From CAVSDF01 sp963726715 (lineage in GTDB: Bacteria > Bacteroidota > Rhodothermia > Rhodothermales > BA12): a stretch of DNA of 64,000 bases. The notes below the pieces were generated by a model, which was not told the origin of the DNA, searched no databases, and saw only the letters and a program-made list of their open reading frames with translations. The position numbers were made by a program, and so were the translations under genes. The stretch is taken from positions 62,001-126,000 of the forward strand of contig CAVSDF010000001.1 of the NCBI GenBank assembly GCA_963726715.1. The letters run 5' to 3'. The stretch's first letter is position 1; the number at the start of each line of letters is the position of its first letter. This document shows positions 24,428 to 33,162 of this stretch, one piece after another.

Positions 24428-26536
24428 ATGTCCACCACCGCCTCGCTCGCCGACATCAAGGGCGTCTCTGCCAACGACCGCAAGATGATCGCGGACGCCG
24501 AGGCCATGATGGGCCCCGAGCCCTCGACGATGGGCTTCGTCAAGAACCTCTTCTGGGGCCGCTTCCGCTACGACCTCGCCTTCCCTTACCCCACGCCGTC
24601 CGCCGACCAGAAGGAGAAGACCGACCGCCTGATCGAGGAGCTCGACGCGTACCTGAAGCACGAGCACCCGTCGGTCGAGATCGACCAGGAGCAGGAGATC
24701 CCCGACTGGGCCATCGAGCGCCTCTTCGACCTCGGCGTGCTGGGCATGACCATCCCCGCGCGAGTACGGCGGCGGCTGGGCTGGGCATCACCAGCTACAA
24801 CCGCGTGCTCGAACGCATCGGCCGCTCCTGCGGCATCGACGGCGGTGATGGTGTCGCGCGCACCAGTCGATCGGCTGCAAGGCGATCATGCTCTTCGGCA
24901 CCGACGAGCAGAAGACGCCGCTGGCTGCCGCAGGCTGGCCAAGGAGTACGCTCAGCGCGTTCTGCCTGTCGCGAGCCGCAACGTCGGCTGCGACGCCGGC
25001 GGGCAGGAGACGCGCTGCGAGCTGTCCGCCGACGGACAGCACTACATCCTCAACGGCGAGAAGAAGTGGGCGACGTCGCGGCGCGCCTCGCCGGCCTGTT
25101 CACCGTGATGGCCAAGCAGCAGGTCACCGATCCCAAGACGGGCAAGACGACGAGCGCGTCACCGCGCTCGTCTGCACGCCGGACATGCCGGGCGTCGACA
25201 TCTTCCAGAAGAACCGCAGCAAGTGCGGCATCCGCGGCACGTGGCAGGCGCGCATTCGCTTCACACGACGTGCGCGTGCCGCGCGCCAACCTGCTGCACC
25301 AGGAAGGGCAAGGGCCTCAACGTCGCCCTCACCTGCCTCAACTACGGCCGCTGCACGCTCTCGGCCGGCATGCTCGGCGGGGCGAAGCGGGCGTTCGAGC
25401 AGTCGACCAAGTGGGCGCAGCACGCGCTTCCAGTTCCACCGCCCGCTCGCCGACTTCGAACTCGTCAAGCGCAAGATCGCGCGCATGAGCGCGCTACTGC
25501 TACGCGATGGACGCGATGCTCTACATGACCACCGGCATGCTCGACCGCCACGACGACGACATCATGGTCGAGACGGCGATCTGCAAGGTCTTCTGCTCGC
25601 GAGATGGGCTGGCGGGTCGTCAACGACGCGATGCAGATCATGGGCGGCGAAGGGTACATGACCGAGAACGAGGTCGAGCGCATCTTCCGCGACAGCCGCA
25701 TCAACCTGATCGTCGAGGGCGCCAACGAGGTGATGCAGTCGTTCATCTTCGCCTACGGCGGCAAGCAGCTCGCCGAGCAGATGCTCGGCATCCAGAACGC
25801 GCTCCTCTGGAACACCGACGAGAGCGTGCAGGACAACGCCGCGCGCCTCGTCAAGAACGGCACGACCCCGTCGATCCTGCGCCGCGCGATTCCGCTCGGC
25901 CTGCAGCTCTTCCTCGGCGTCAAGCCGTCGGCGCCCGCCGTCGGACCGGTGCATCCGCTCCTCGACGATGCCGCCGCGCGCCTCGCTTCGCTCGTGCAGG
26001 ACCACAGCCACTACTTCAAGATGGCGAGCAAGTGGGAGCGCGAGGCCATCGTGACGCGGCAGGCGCAGCAGGCCCGCGTGGCCGACAACGCCATCCTCAT
26101 CTGGGCGCTCACGTGCGCGCTCTCGAAGATGGACCACCAGCTCCGCAGCCGCGCCTACGGGCCGGAGTTCGAGAAGGACCGCGCCGCCTTCGAGCACCTC
26201 TTCGACCTCTTCGAGCTCCAGTTCGACCGCAACGTCGACGCGCTCCGCGAGAACGCCGACGTGTCGATGCGCCGCGCCGCCAAGGCCGCCTACGCCTTCG
26301 TCGACACGCTCCCGAACACCGACTTCGTCGTCCACGAGTCGAGCCCGACGGCCAAGGGCACGGGCCGCGCCGTCGCCACCGCCTCGGTGCGCCAGTTCCC
26401 CGGCACGACCGTCCTCACCGCCCTCACCGAAGGCGCCACGACGAAGGACAGCGGCAAGGCGCCCAAGGGCAGCGGCGACGGCGCCCCGGTCGCCGAAACC
26501 GTCAGCGACCTCGACGTAGCGAAGGGCCTCGGCTGA
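24428..26536 (+). pseudogene. acyl-CoA dehydrogenase family protein, interrupted by many single-base indels
   Basis: Together the frames encode a full-length FAD-dependent acyl-CoA dehydrogenase with a long C-terminal helical extension (~690 residues). The first ~110 codons (from ATG 24428, through LGVLGMTIPA) and the last ~310 codons (from EMGWRVVNDAMQIMGGEGYM) are uninterrupted. Between 24760 and 25610 the frame changes ten or more times, yet every piece still matches the family: HQSIGCK-like, GGQETRCELSADGQHYILNG, KNRSKCGIRGTWQARIRF, ALTCLNYGRCTLSAGMLGGA and MDAMLYMTTGMLD. MQIMGGEGYMTEN and INLIVEGANEVMQ are C-terminal core motifs. Function: alpha-beta oxidation of an acyl-CoA in fatty-acid breakdown. 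Such clustered breaks without loss of residues suggest poor sequence quality rather than a dead gene. Confidence 0.85.
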
Positions 26537-26625
26537 CCGCCGCAGCCTCAACCGCAGCCGCCCCGCCGTGACCGATGCGTCGCGGCGGGGCGGTGTGCGT
26601 TCGGGGAGGACGGATCGCGGTGGCG

Positions 26626-27183
26626 TTAGTCGACGAGCCGGAAGGCGTCGAGCGCGGCGACGGTGCGGGGATCGAGCGGGTCGTGCGTCTCGCGTGCTGC
26701 GTAGACGACATAGAAGACCCCACGGTGGATCACGAGACGGATGTCTCCGACGGCCCAGGGATTTCGAAGCGCAGGATGCGGCCCGGCTTCCCGCCGACGA
26801 CGGCGGCGGAGTCAAAGACGATGCTGGCGTCGGGAAAGCGAAGGAGGTTGAGCGTCCAATGGGCGATCATCAGATCGTCCATCCCCGAGGCCGTAAGTGA
26901 CGCCCCGGAAGAGAGCCGACCGCGCTGGAGAGTGACGAGGCGCCGACCCGGCAGAACGGCCCAGCCATCCGCGACGAGCGGTCCGGCGGCCGTCGTGGAA
27001 CGTGTCGCGCCGCTGAACGACATGGCCACGCGGCAACGTCCACATGAACCCGTCGGTGGCGCTGCCCAGCGTCATCGTCGGGCTCGCCCGAGGCGTCTGG
27101 GCGCGAGGCTGCGCGCCGCGCTGCGCGTGGGCGGCGTCGGTAGTGAGGATGGCGATGAGGACGAGTGCGAGCAGCAGGCGCAT
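26626..27183 (-). pseudogene. secreted hypothetical protein, two frameshifts
   Basis: Three consecutive minus-strand frames join into one ~185-residue protein. It starts at ATG 27183 with a signal peptide (MRLLLALVLIAILTTDAAHA) and runs to about 27027 (TDGFMWTLPRG). It continues in a second frame (MSFSGATRS, DGWAVLPGRRLVTL, DDLMIAHWTLNLLRFPDAS, GGKPGRILRFEIP) to about 26757. It ends in a third frame (VGDIRLVIHRGVFYVVYAAR ... AALDAFRLVD, TAA at 26628). The pattern suggests a secreted beta-rich domain, but I do not recognise the family. Because each break needs only one base to restore a sensible protein, sequencing errors are likely. A TATCTTGC element is 21 nt upstream. Confidence 0.65.
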
Positions 27184-27204
27184 TGGAGCAGAAAGACAGC
27201 GTCG

Positions 27205-27212
27205 GCAAGATA
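27205..27212 (-). promoter_or_regulatory. -7-like element of the 27183 gene
   Basis: TATCTTGC on the minus strand, 21 nt before the ATG. Confidence 0.4.
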
Positions 27213-27254
27213 GCGGCAAGGCTGCGTGCGTCCTGGAGAGGTTCGAACGGAAAA

Positions 27255-27284
27255 CACCTGTCAGGTCGGAGGACCTGACAGGTG
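27255..27284. repeat. ACCTGTC-family palindrome (perfect 13-bp arms)
   Basis: CACCTGTCAGGTC and GACCTGACAGGTG flank GGAG. Same family as 15443 and 31793. Confidence 0.75.
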
Positions 27285-27443
27285 AAGGCGCAGACGTTGT
27301 CGGTGTTCAGGGAAGGATCGTACGAGCCGGAGAACCGGTTCGCCCTGAGCGCCCTGGAGCACCTCGCCGTCACAGCCGACCTCCACAACCAGATCCGGGA
27401 CTCGCCGGATGGGGTGCAGGTACGAATCAAGATCGTTGACTGA
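27282..27443 (+). CDS. possible small protein of 53 residues
   Basis: A short plus-strand frame starts with a GTG at the end of the palindrome and stops at TGA 27441. It encodes MKAQTLSVFREGSYEPENRF, then LSALEHLAVTADLHNQIRDS and VQVRIKIVD. The composition is protein-like, unlike the Arg/Pro-rich shadow frames here, and no coding frame on the other strand explains it. It may be a real small protein or the surviving end of a broken gene. No family is recognised. Confidence 0.35.
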   Translation: MKAQTLSVFREGSYEPENRFALSALEHLAVTADLHNQIRDSPDGVQVRIKIVD

Positions 27444-27466
27444 GCGGCGCCGTCACAGCAATTCCC

Positions 27467-27989
27467 TTACGGCGTTGCCGGTGGAGGAGGCGGGACGGGG
27501 GCGTCCGGCGCGTCGGTCCAGCCGGTGGCGCGGTGCGAGCCGTCGCAGAAGGGCTTGCGTCTTCGAGGCGCCGCAGCGGCAGAGGGCCACGCGTTCGGCC
27601 TCGCGCAACACCGTGCCGTCGGCCGCGACGACGCGGACGCCGCCGGTGACGAGGAGCGGGCCGTTGCGGGCGGGCGTGATGGTCAGCACCGACGCGGCGT
27701 CGGAAGGATCGGGCATGGCGGCGAGGTAGAGGGCGCGCTCGGACGGTTCGCCGTCGGTGCGGACGTAGTGGAGGGCGCCGGTCGGGCAGCGGCGCACGAC
27801 GTTGGCGAGCGCGTCGGCCGAGGGCGCGTTCTCGGGCGCGATCCACGGACGCTCGCCGGGGCGGAAGACGCCGGGGAGGCCGCGCACGCAGGCCGCGTGG
27901 TGGATGCAGAAGCGCGGCTCCCAGAGCACATCGATGCCGTCGCCGCGGTAGACGCGGGCCGGAGGGGGTGGGGGCGTGTCGCCGACCAT
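27467..27989 (-). pseudogene. Fer4/CDGSH iron-sulfur protein, frameshift inside the CDGSH motif
   Basis: From ATG 27989 the protein has an N-terminal mono-cluster ferredoxin-like domain of the Fer4_19 type (CIHHAACVRGLPGVF ... RCPTGALHY), followed by a CDGSH domain. The CDGSH signature begins as CRCGASKTQ in the first frame and continues as PFCDGSHRATGW in the next frame (break near 27556), ending at TAA 27467-27469 after a Pro-rich tail. A one-base correction restores CxCx2Sx3PxCDGSH, the ligand set for a [2Fe-2S] cluster with three Cys and one His. The architecture is common in Bacteroidota; the function is electron transfer or redox sensing. Confidence 0.85.
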
Positions 27990-28035
27990 CGAACGGGCAG
28001 AGAGGTGTGGACGGAGGGATCGAGGTCCGGTCGCC

Positions 28036-28533
28036 TCACCGGCGCGCCGCGCGCAGGTCGTCGCCGGACGGGCCGTAGAGGCCGGGGACGGGCAGGTCGA
28101 GCAGGCGCAGGTAAACGGTGAGTTGCCCGCGGTGGTGGACGAGGTGGCTGATGCCGTTGGCGCGGAGCGACGTCCCGCGCGGCATCGTGGCGACGACGCG
28201 CTCGCCGCGCCGAAGGGTCCACGGCGCGGTGAGGTCGATGCCTGCCGCGACGGCAGCCTGCGCGGCGGCGCTCGACGCGTCGAAGGCGTCGAGGACGGCC
28301 TCGGGCGTCGCGTGCGGCGTGCCGGGCGGCGGAAGCGTGGCGAGGTCGAGCGTGTCGCGCTCGGCGGTCATCGCGATCCACAGCGGCAACCGCGCGATGT
28401 GCGTGGCCAGTTCGCCGAGCGTCCACGAGTGCGGGTGCGGGCGCCAGTCGAAGCGGTCGGCGGGCAGGCCTTCGAGCACGCGCCGCGTGGCGGCGAGTTC
28501 AGGCCCCAGATCGGAAAAGGCGTCGTACGTCAT
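28036..28533 (-). CDS. DinB family protein
   Basis: A 165-residue four-helix-bundle protein of the DinB/YfiT superfamily. Metal-ligand histidines are visible in the expected places: HIARLPLW after the first helix pair, and HLVHHRGQLTVYLRLLD (HxxxHRGQ) near the C-terminus. PHPHSWTLGELATHIA is the conserved 'WS..E...H' region. Family members act as metal-dependent transferases for small thiols or as damage-inducible proteins; the substrate is unknown. ATG 28533 is chosen because the longer frame reads through a palindromic repeat. Confidence 0.88.
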   Translation of the reverse strand: MTYDAFSDLGPELAATRRVLEGLPADRFDWRPHPHSWTLGELATHIARLPLWIAMTAERDTLDLATLPPPGTPHATPEAVLDAFDASSAAAQAAVAAGIDLTAPWTLRRGERVVATMPRGTSLRANGISHLVHHRGQLTVYLRLLDLPVPGLYGPSGDDLRAARR

Positions 28534-28560
28534 CGAGCCATCGAGTCGAATGTGAATCCT

Positions 28561-28586
28561 GTAGAGACGCCGCATGTGGCGTCTCC
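28561..28586. repeat. GAGACGC-family palindrome
   Basis: GTAGAGACGCC and GGCGTCTC flank GCATGT. It lies 28 nt upstream of the DinB start on the minus strand. Confidence 0.65.
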
Positions 28587-28675
28587 GCTGCACCCCGGCC
28601 CGCCCCCATCCGCCGCCCCCGGCGCCGTCAGGTGCAGCACGAGGTCCCCCCACACGCGGGAGGGGCGGCACCGCC

Positions 28676-28978
28676 TCACGCCTTTCCACGCACCTTCGCC
28701 GCCCACCAGCGCAGGCCGACGAAGAGGTAGCGCCAGTCCTTGAGGAACTCGGGCGGCTTGCCCTCGGCGGCGTGCCCGACGAACTGCAGCGCCCAGCCGC
28801 CGACGAAGAGCGCGGCGGCGGGTTTGCGGACGGATTTGACGAACGGCGCCGCCAGCAGAAGCGGCACCGAGAGCGCGATCATCGGGATGCCGACGGTGTG
28901 CGTCGCGCGGTTGACGGGGTTCTGGTGGCTCTGCGCGTAATCGGCGATCCACGCATCCCAGGTGCGTCCAAATGGCAT
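28676..28978 (-). CDS. DUF962/Mpo1-like membrane protein
   Basis: A 100-residue protein with the DUF962 (YGL010w/Mpo1-like) pattern: HQNPVNRATHTVGIP near residue 18, two hydrophobic segments (about 33-46 and 56-68) and GHAAEGKPPEFLKDWRYLFV near the C-terminus. The conserved His residues would bind iron; the yeast Mpo1 homologue is a dioxygenase in 2-hydroxy fatty-acid oxidation, but the bacterial function is not established. The gene is complete and of normal length. Confidence 0.85.
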   Translation of the reverse strand: MPFGRTWDAWIADYAQSHQNPVNRATHTVGIPMIALSVPLLLAAPFVKSVRKPAAALFVGGWALQFVGHAAEGKPPEFLKDWRYLFVGLRWWAAKVRGKA

Positions 28979-29030
28979 TGTCGTCGGGAGGAGGTTGGAG
29001 GAGAGGCAAGAAACGGCGTCCGCGCGGCGA

Positions 29031-29657
29031 TCAATGCTGCACGTCCACGACGACGCGTGTGGGCGAGGCGAGGGTCGTGATGCGGTACGGGCGGCGCGCG
29101 GCGACGCCGACGGCCCACGTCACATCGGCCTCGAAATCGCAGGTCATGCGGAGGGCGCGCACCGATGGCAGGCGCGGCGTCTCAGGGAGACGGGAAACCG
29201 TCGCCTCGCCCGCTTCGGTGTGTGCCCGCGCCGGGCGCATCGAGACGACGAGCGTCGCCGCGCCCTCGACCGCCACGGCATCGCCCGAGCCGCACGCGAC
29301 GTGCGACGCCTCGTACCCGGCATAGACCGCCGGTCGGCCGGTGCCGACGTACTCGAACACGATCCGGTCGAACGCGTCGTGGCGCGCGGTGCGCACGTCC
29401 AGCAGCTCCGACCCGCCGGGCGCCCCATCCACGCCGCCGATCTCGACGCGCGCGGTCGTGCCCTCGAACGGAGCCTCATCGGCGGTGGTGTCGGGGTCGG
29501 TCGAATCGGGCCGACCGGAGGCGACGGAGTCGACGGGCAGGACATCGGCGGACGACCCGGAGCCGGACGCAGCGCCCGGCGCGGCCCGGTCGGGGGCGGC
29601 GCAGGCGGCGAGCAGCAGGGCGCTCGCAGCGCTGGCGAGAGCGGCGCGCACGGTCAC
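29031..29657 (-). CDS. AMIN-like domain lipoprotein
   Basis: The 208-residue protein starts at a GTG whose first bases overlap the stop codon of the flotillin gene (GTGA), so the two are coupled. A lipobox LLAAC (Cys near residue 19) predicts an envelope lipoprotein. After a Ser/Asp-rich linker the domain shows HDAFDRIVFEYVGTG, VYAGYEASHV and a final YRITTLASPTRVVVDVQH, which matches AMIN-like beta-sandwich domains thought to bind cell-wall or periplasmic ligands. It is downstream of the flotillin/NfeD genes and may be part of that membrane-organisation unit (inference). Confidence 0.75.
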   Translation of the reverse strand: MTVRAALASAASALLLAACAAPDRAAPGAASGSGSSADVLPVDSVASGRPDSTDPDTTADEAPFEGTTARVEIGGVDGAPGGSELLDVRTARHDAFDRIVFEYVGTGRPAVYAGYEASHVACGSGDAVAVEGAATLVVSMRPARAHTEAGEATVSRLPETPRLPSVRALRMTCDFEADVTWAVGVAARRPYRITTLASPTRVVVDVQH

Positions 29658-30929
29658 GACGCGGAGGTCGGAGGCGCGGGCGCGGCGATGCGCGGCGCGT
29701 CGTTGGACGGGCTTGACGTGCCGCTGAGAAGGGCAGCGATGTCGACGCCGGTCGAGGTTTTGAGGCTCTCGAAGAGCGCGGGCGTAGCGCCCGCGATCTG
29801 CCGCATGACCGCGGGCACGCCGCCGCCCGAGCCGCCGCTGTCGACGACCGTGATCTTGTCGATGCGCAGGTTGTCGACCGGGCGGACGACTTCGCGGAGC
29901 ACTTCGGGGAGCATCTGGAGCAGGAACAGGCGCTCGGCGTCTGCGCCCGCTTCTTTCCACACGGCAAGCTTCAGGCGCAGCACCTCGACCTCGGCGTTGC
30001 CGGCCTCGGTGACCCGCGCCGCCTCGCCCTTCGCCCGCGCCTCGGCGGCCTCGCGCTCGGCCTCGGCGACGACGACGATCTCGGCGCGCTGCCGCTTGAT
30101 CGACAGTTGGATTTCCTGCTCGGCAAGCTCCTGCTGCGCCTGCGCCTGCGCGATCTGCGCCGCCACGCCCGCGCGGGCCTCTTCGGCCTGCGAGCGCGCC
30201 GACAGCTGCGCCTTGACGATGCGCACCTCGTTCTCGGCCTCCGCGATGGCCTTGTTGGCCCGCGCCTGCGCCGTCCGCGCCTGCTCCATCCGCTCGGCCT
30301 CGACGACCTCCGCCGCCGCGATCACCATCGCCGTCTGCTGCCGACCGATGGCGTTCAGGTAGCCGCGGTCGTCGTCCATCGACTGAATTTTGAGCGTGTC
30401 GAGCTGCAAGGCCGAGGGCCGAGAGGTCGTTGTCGGCCTCGTCGAGAAGCTCCTTGGCGAACTTCAAGCGGTCCTCGTTGACCTCCTCCGGCGTGAGGAG
30501 GGCGAGCACGCCGCGCAGGTTGCCCTCGAGCGTCTCCTTGGCGATCATCATGACCTCCTCGCGGTTCTTGCCGAGCAGGCGCTCGACCGCGTTGTTCAGC
30601 TCCGGCTCGATGGCGGCCACTTTGACGTTGGCGATAGCCCGAACTTGCAGCGGAATGGCGCCCTTCGAGTAAGCGTTCGAGACGGTCAGGTCGATCGGAA
30701 TCGTCGTCAGGTCGAGGCGGGCGACCTTCTCGATGATCGGAATCCGGAAGCCGCGTCCGCCCTTGATGATGCGGTAGCCGACCGTGCTGCCGTCGGCGAG
30801 GCGGCGGTTGCGGCCCGAGAAGATGAGGACCTCGTTGGGCTGGCTGATGAACAGGTTCGCCTTGATCAGCCCGATCACGACGAAGATGCCGAGGATGAGC
30901 ACAGCGGCGATGATGAGGGCGGTTGTCAT
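29654..30929 (-). pseudogene. flotillin-like protein, single frameshift
   Basis: From ATG 30929 the protein has one N-terminal membrane-inserted helix (residues 3-24), then the SPFH/band-7 domain (QPNEVLIFSGRNRRL, GGRGFRIPIIEKVARLDL, RLLGKNREEVMMIAKETLEG). At about 30409 one extra base shifts the frame after DNDLSALGL. The sequence continues as QLDTLKIQSMDDDRGYLNAI, then a long Ala/Glu-rich coiled coil typical of flotillins (EAERMEQARTAQARANKA ... EAEREAAEARAKGEAARV) and a C-terminal oligomerisation region. Flotillins scaffold functional membrane microdomains. It lies ~100 bp downstream of an NfeD-like gene, the usual partner. The break is probably an indel error. Confidence 0.9.
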
Positions 30930-31032
30930 GGAGGAGGCGGTGTGAGTCGTAGAGTCGATGGTACGCGCGCCTGCAGGCGATGTGACGGCGGGCAGCGGAT
31001 TTGCGGACTCGGGAGGATCCGATGGCTGCGCT

Positions 31033-31716
31033 TCAGGCCCGCACGCGCGGCGCGTGGACGGCCTCGGAGGCGTCCGGGGCATCGTCGGCAGGGCCGGGGC
31101 GGACGACCTCGGCGGTGCGGCCGTCCATCCGCACGATCACCACCTCTTCGCCCTGCCGGTAGGACTCGTCGCCCGCCACGACGCGCGCGGGAAGCATCAC
31201 GACGCTGCCCTGCGAGACGACCCGAACCGTCCCGCGCGAGGCGCCGGACATCGGCACCGTCACCCGCGCCGTCCGCCCGATGAGGTCTTCGGGGCGCACC
31301 TCGCTCGACACGCGCTCCTCGGTGAAGCGCCGCAGCGTCACGTTCCCTCCAAGCCCGACGACGAGGCCGACGAGGACGGCCACGAGCGCGCCGTAGATGC
31401 CCGGTTCATCGCCGAGGTAGGTGAGGGCGAGGCCGGTGAGGCCGAAGAAGGCGGCAAAGAGGAAGCCGAAGCGCAGCGAAAGCAGGTCGGCGAGGCCCGG
31501 CCCGGCCCCGCTGGCGCTGCCTCCGTGGCTGGCCACGTCGCCGTGATCGGCATCGCCCGAGAAGTCGTGCCCCCCGCCGTCGAGATCGCCAGGGCCCGCG
31601 TCGCCCGCGAAATCGTGCCCGCCCCCCCCACCGCCCGTATCGTGCCCGCCGCCGACGAGCGAGAGGGCGACGAACGTACCGCCGACGAGGAACGCGATCC
31701 AGTACATCGGGAGCAT
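31033..31716 (-). CDS. NfeD-like membrane protein, partner of flotillin
   Basis: The 227-residue protein has an N-terminal membrane helix (about 5-22), a Gly/Asp/His-rich hydrophilic linker (about 23-70: HDTGGGGGGHDF, GGGHDFSGDADHGD), two more transmembrane helices, and a C-terminal OB-fold domain (DLIGRTARVTVPM, GSVVMLPARV, GEEVVIVRMDGRTAEV) characteristic of NfeD. Short NfeD proteins occur next to flotillins and are thought to help organise their membrane assemblies. The His/Asp/Gly-rich linker is unusual and might bind metal (inference). A TACGTTGC element lies 27 nt upstream of the start. Confidence 0.88.
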   Translation of the reverse strand: MLPMYWIAFLVGGTFVALSLVGGGHDTGGGGGGHDFAGDAGPGDLDGGGHDFSGDADHGDVASHGGSASGAGPGLADLLSLRFGFLFAAFFGLTGLALTYLGDEPGIYGALVAVLVGLVVGLGGNVTLRRFTEERVSSEVRPEDLIGRTARVTVPMSGASRGTVRVVSQGSVVMLPARVVAGDESYRQGEEVVIVRMDGRTAEVVRPGPADDAPDASEAVHAPRVRA

Positions 31717-31743
31717 CGGAGCGGGGCAGGTGAGTCGGGAGAG

Positions 31744-31751
31744 GCAACGTA
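31744..31751 (-). promoter_or_regulatory. -7-like element of the nfeD-like gene
   Basis: TACGTTGC on the minus strand, 27 nt before the ATG. Confidence 0.35.
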
Positions 31752-31792
31752 CGCCCCGCCGCCTCGCCCGTTGCGCCCGTGCGCGGCGCCAG

Positions 31793-31816
31793 ACCTGTCA
31801 GGTGGACCTGACAGGT
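31793..31816. repeat. ACCTGTC-family palindrome (perfect 11-bp arms)
   Basis: ACCTGTCAGGT and ACCTGACAGGT flank GG. It follows a G/T-rich tract downstream of the ligase stop (minus strand), as at 15443 and 20254. Confidence 0.75.
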
Positions 31817-31920
31817 TCGTCCCCCAACCCGCGCGGCGCGCTACCTGCACCCGATGCCTGCGCCCCTGCCCGCTGCAACGCCGTCCCACCAACGACCAAC
31901 GACCTTCCAATCCCCCCCAA

Positions 31921-33159
31921 TCATCCATCCCCAACCAGATGCGGCACGAACGTCGCCGTGTCGCCGAGGATGAGGCCGTCGCCGCGGCGGATGCCGAGCG
32001 CGCAGGCTTCGTGGGCGTAGAAGACGCCGGCCTGGTAGCGGCGTCCGGCGTCGTCGGCGGGGAGCGGGGCGAAGGTCTGGAAGACGGCGGGCTGGTCGCC
32101 GTAGTCGCCGCCCGACTCCTCGACGATGCGCCCGCCCGCGCTCTCGATGCGCACGTTCGCGCCCTCGCGCCCGAAGATCACCTTCTCGACCGTCCCCGCC
32201 GGGTCGCGGAACGGCGAGCGGTGCGTGCGGAGCAGGTTCGGATGGCCCTCGTGGAGCGCCCACGCGTCGGCGAGGAGGGCTTTGGATTGCAGCACGAGCG
32301 CGTACGGCGGGTTGGCAACAGCGGTGGTGCCGCCGAGGATCAGGCCCTCCAGAAGCGCGAGAAGCTCGGGCTCGTCCCACGCGATCCACTCCCACGGCAC
32401 GAACTTGTAGACGAAGTCGCAGCGCGTCCACGCGCCCTCACCCTCCTCGCCGGTCGGCACGAAGACGCCTTCGCCCGGCGAGATCGTGAGGGTGTCGATG
32501 GGCACGGCGGCGGCAAACGTGAACCCCGCCTCGCGCGCGGCCTCGGCGACGACGTGGGCGTTGAGCGCGTCTTCCCCGGCGTCGCGGACGTAGGCGACGG
32601 CGATCGTGGCGTCGAGGTCGGGCCACTTCGCGCGCCAGCGTCCGAGGTTTTCGGACAGCCGCTCGAAGAGGGCGTTGACCTGCGCGGCGTCGGCGTGCCC
32701 GGCGGCGCGGGCCTGCGCCCACTGCACGACGGCGGTCTCGGGGATGCACGTCGGCGTGTCGGCGTTGCATTCGAGCAGGCGCGGCGCAGTGCCGTCGAGG
32801 CCGCCGGAGAAGTCGAAGCGGGCGAGGACGTGCCAGTGCCGGTCGTCGGCCCATGTCGCCTCGATGAGGCGGTGCAGGCTCGCCGGGATGCCGAGCGTGG
32901 CGAGCGCCTTGCTCTCGATGACGAGATCGGCGGCCTCGACCAAGCGGTCGTAGACGTCGTTGGCGGCGGCCTCCAGGGCGTCGGCGTCGGCCTCGGAGAC
33001 GTCGAGGGCGTGGTCGGCGAGGTAGTCGACGCCCGCTTCGCTTGCCATCCAGCCCCACCCGGCGGCGTCGAGGGCGTCGGGCGTCAGGCGCGCGAGCGGA
33101 CGCAGGCGCAGCGGATGCGGCGTGCCGTCCAGCGATGCGTCGGAGGTGGGAATCGACAC
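31921..33159 (-). CDS. glutathionylspermidine synthase family ATP-grasp ligase (YgiC/YjfC-like)
   Basis: A 412-residue carboxylate-amine ligase of the glutathionylspermidine synthase C-terminal family. Visible motifs include FDFSGGLDGTAPRLLECNADTP (substrate/ATP site), VYKFVPWEWIAWDEPELLAL, ANPPYALVLQSKALLADAW and EKVIFGREGANVRI. The amidase half of true glutathionylspermidine synthases is missing, as in YgiC and YjfC, whose substrates remain unknown. The gene starts 3 bp after the stop of a YgiB-like lipoprotein gene, reproducing the ygiB-ygiC pair of enterobacteria, so the two products probably function together. Confidence 0.9.
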   Translation of the reverse strand: MSIPTSDASLDGTPHPLRLRPLARLTPDALDAAGWGWMASEAGVDYLADHALDVSEADADALEAAANDVYDRLVEAADLVIESKALATLGIPASLHRLIEATWADDRHWHVLARFDFSGGLDGTAPRLLECNADTPTCIPETAVVQWAQARAAGHADAAQVNALFERLSENLGRWRAKWPDLDATIAVAYVRDAGEDALNAHVVAEAAREAGFTFAAAVPIDTLTISPGEGVFVPTGEEGEGAWTRCDFVYKFVPWEWIAWDEPELLALLEGLILGGTTAVANPPYALVLQSKALLADAWALHEGHPNLLRTHRSPFRDPAGTVEKVIFGREGANVRIESAGGRIVEESGGDYGDQPAVFQTFAPLPADDAGRRYQAGVFYAHEACALGIRRGDGLILGDTATFVPHLVGDG

Positions 33160-33162
33160 CGC

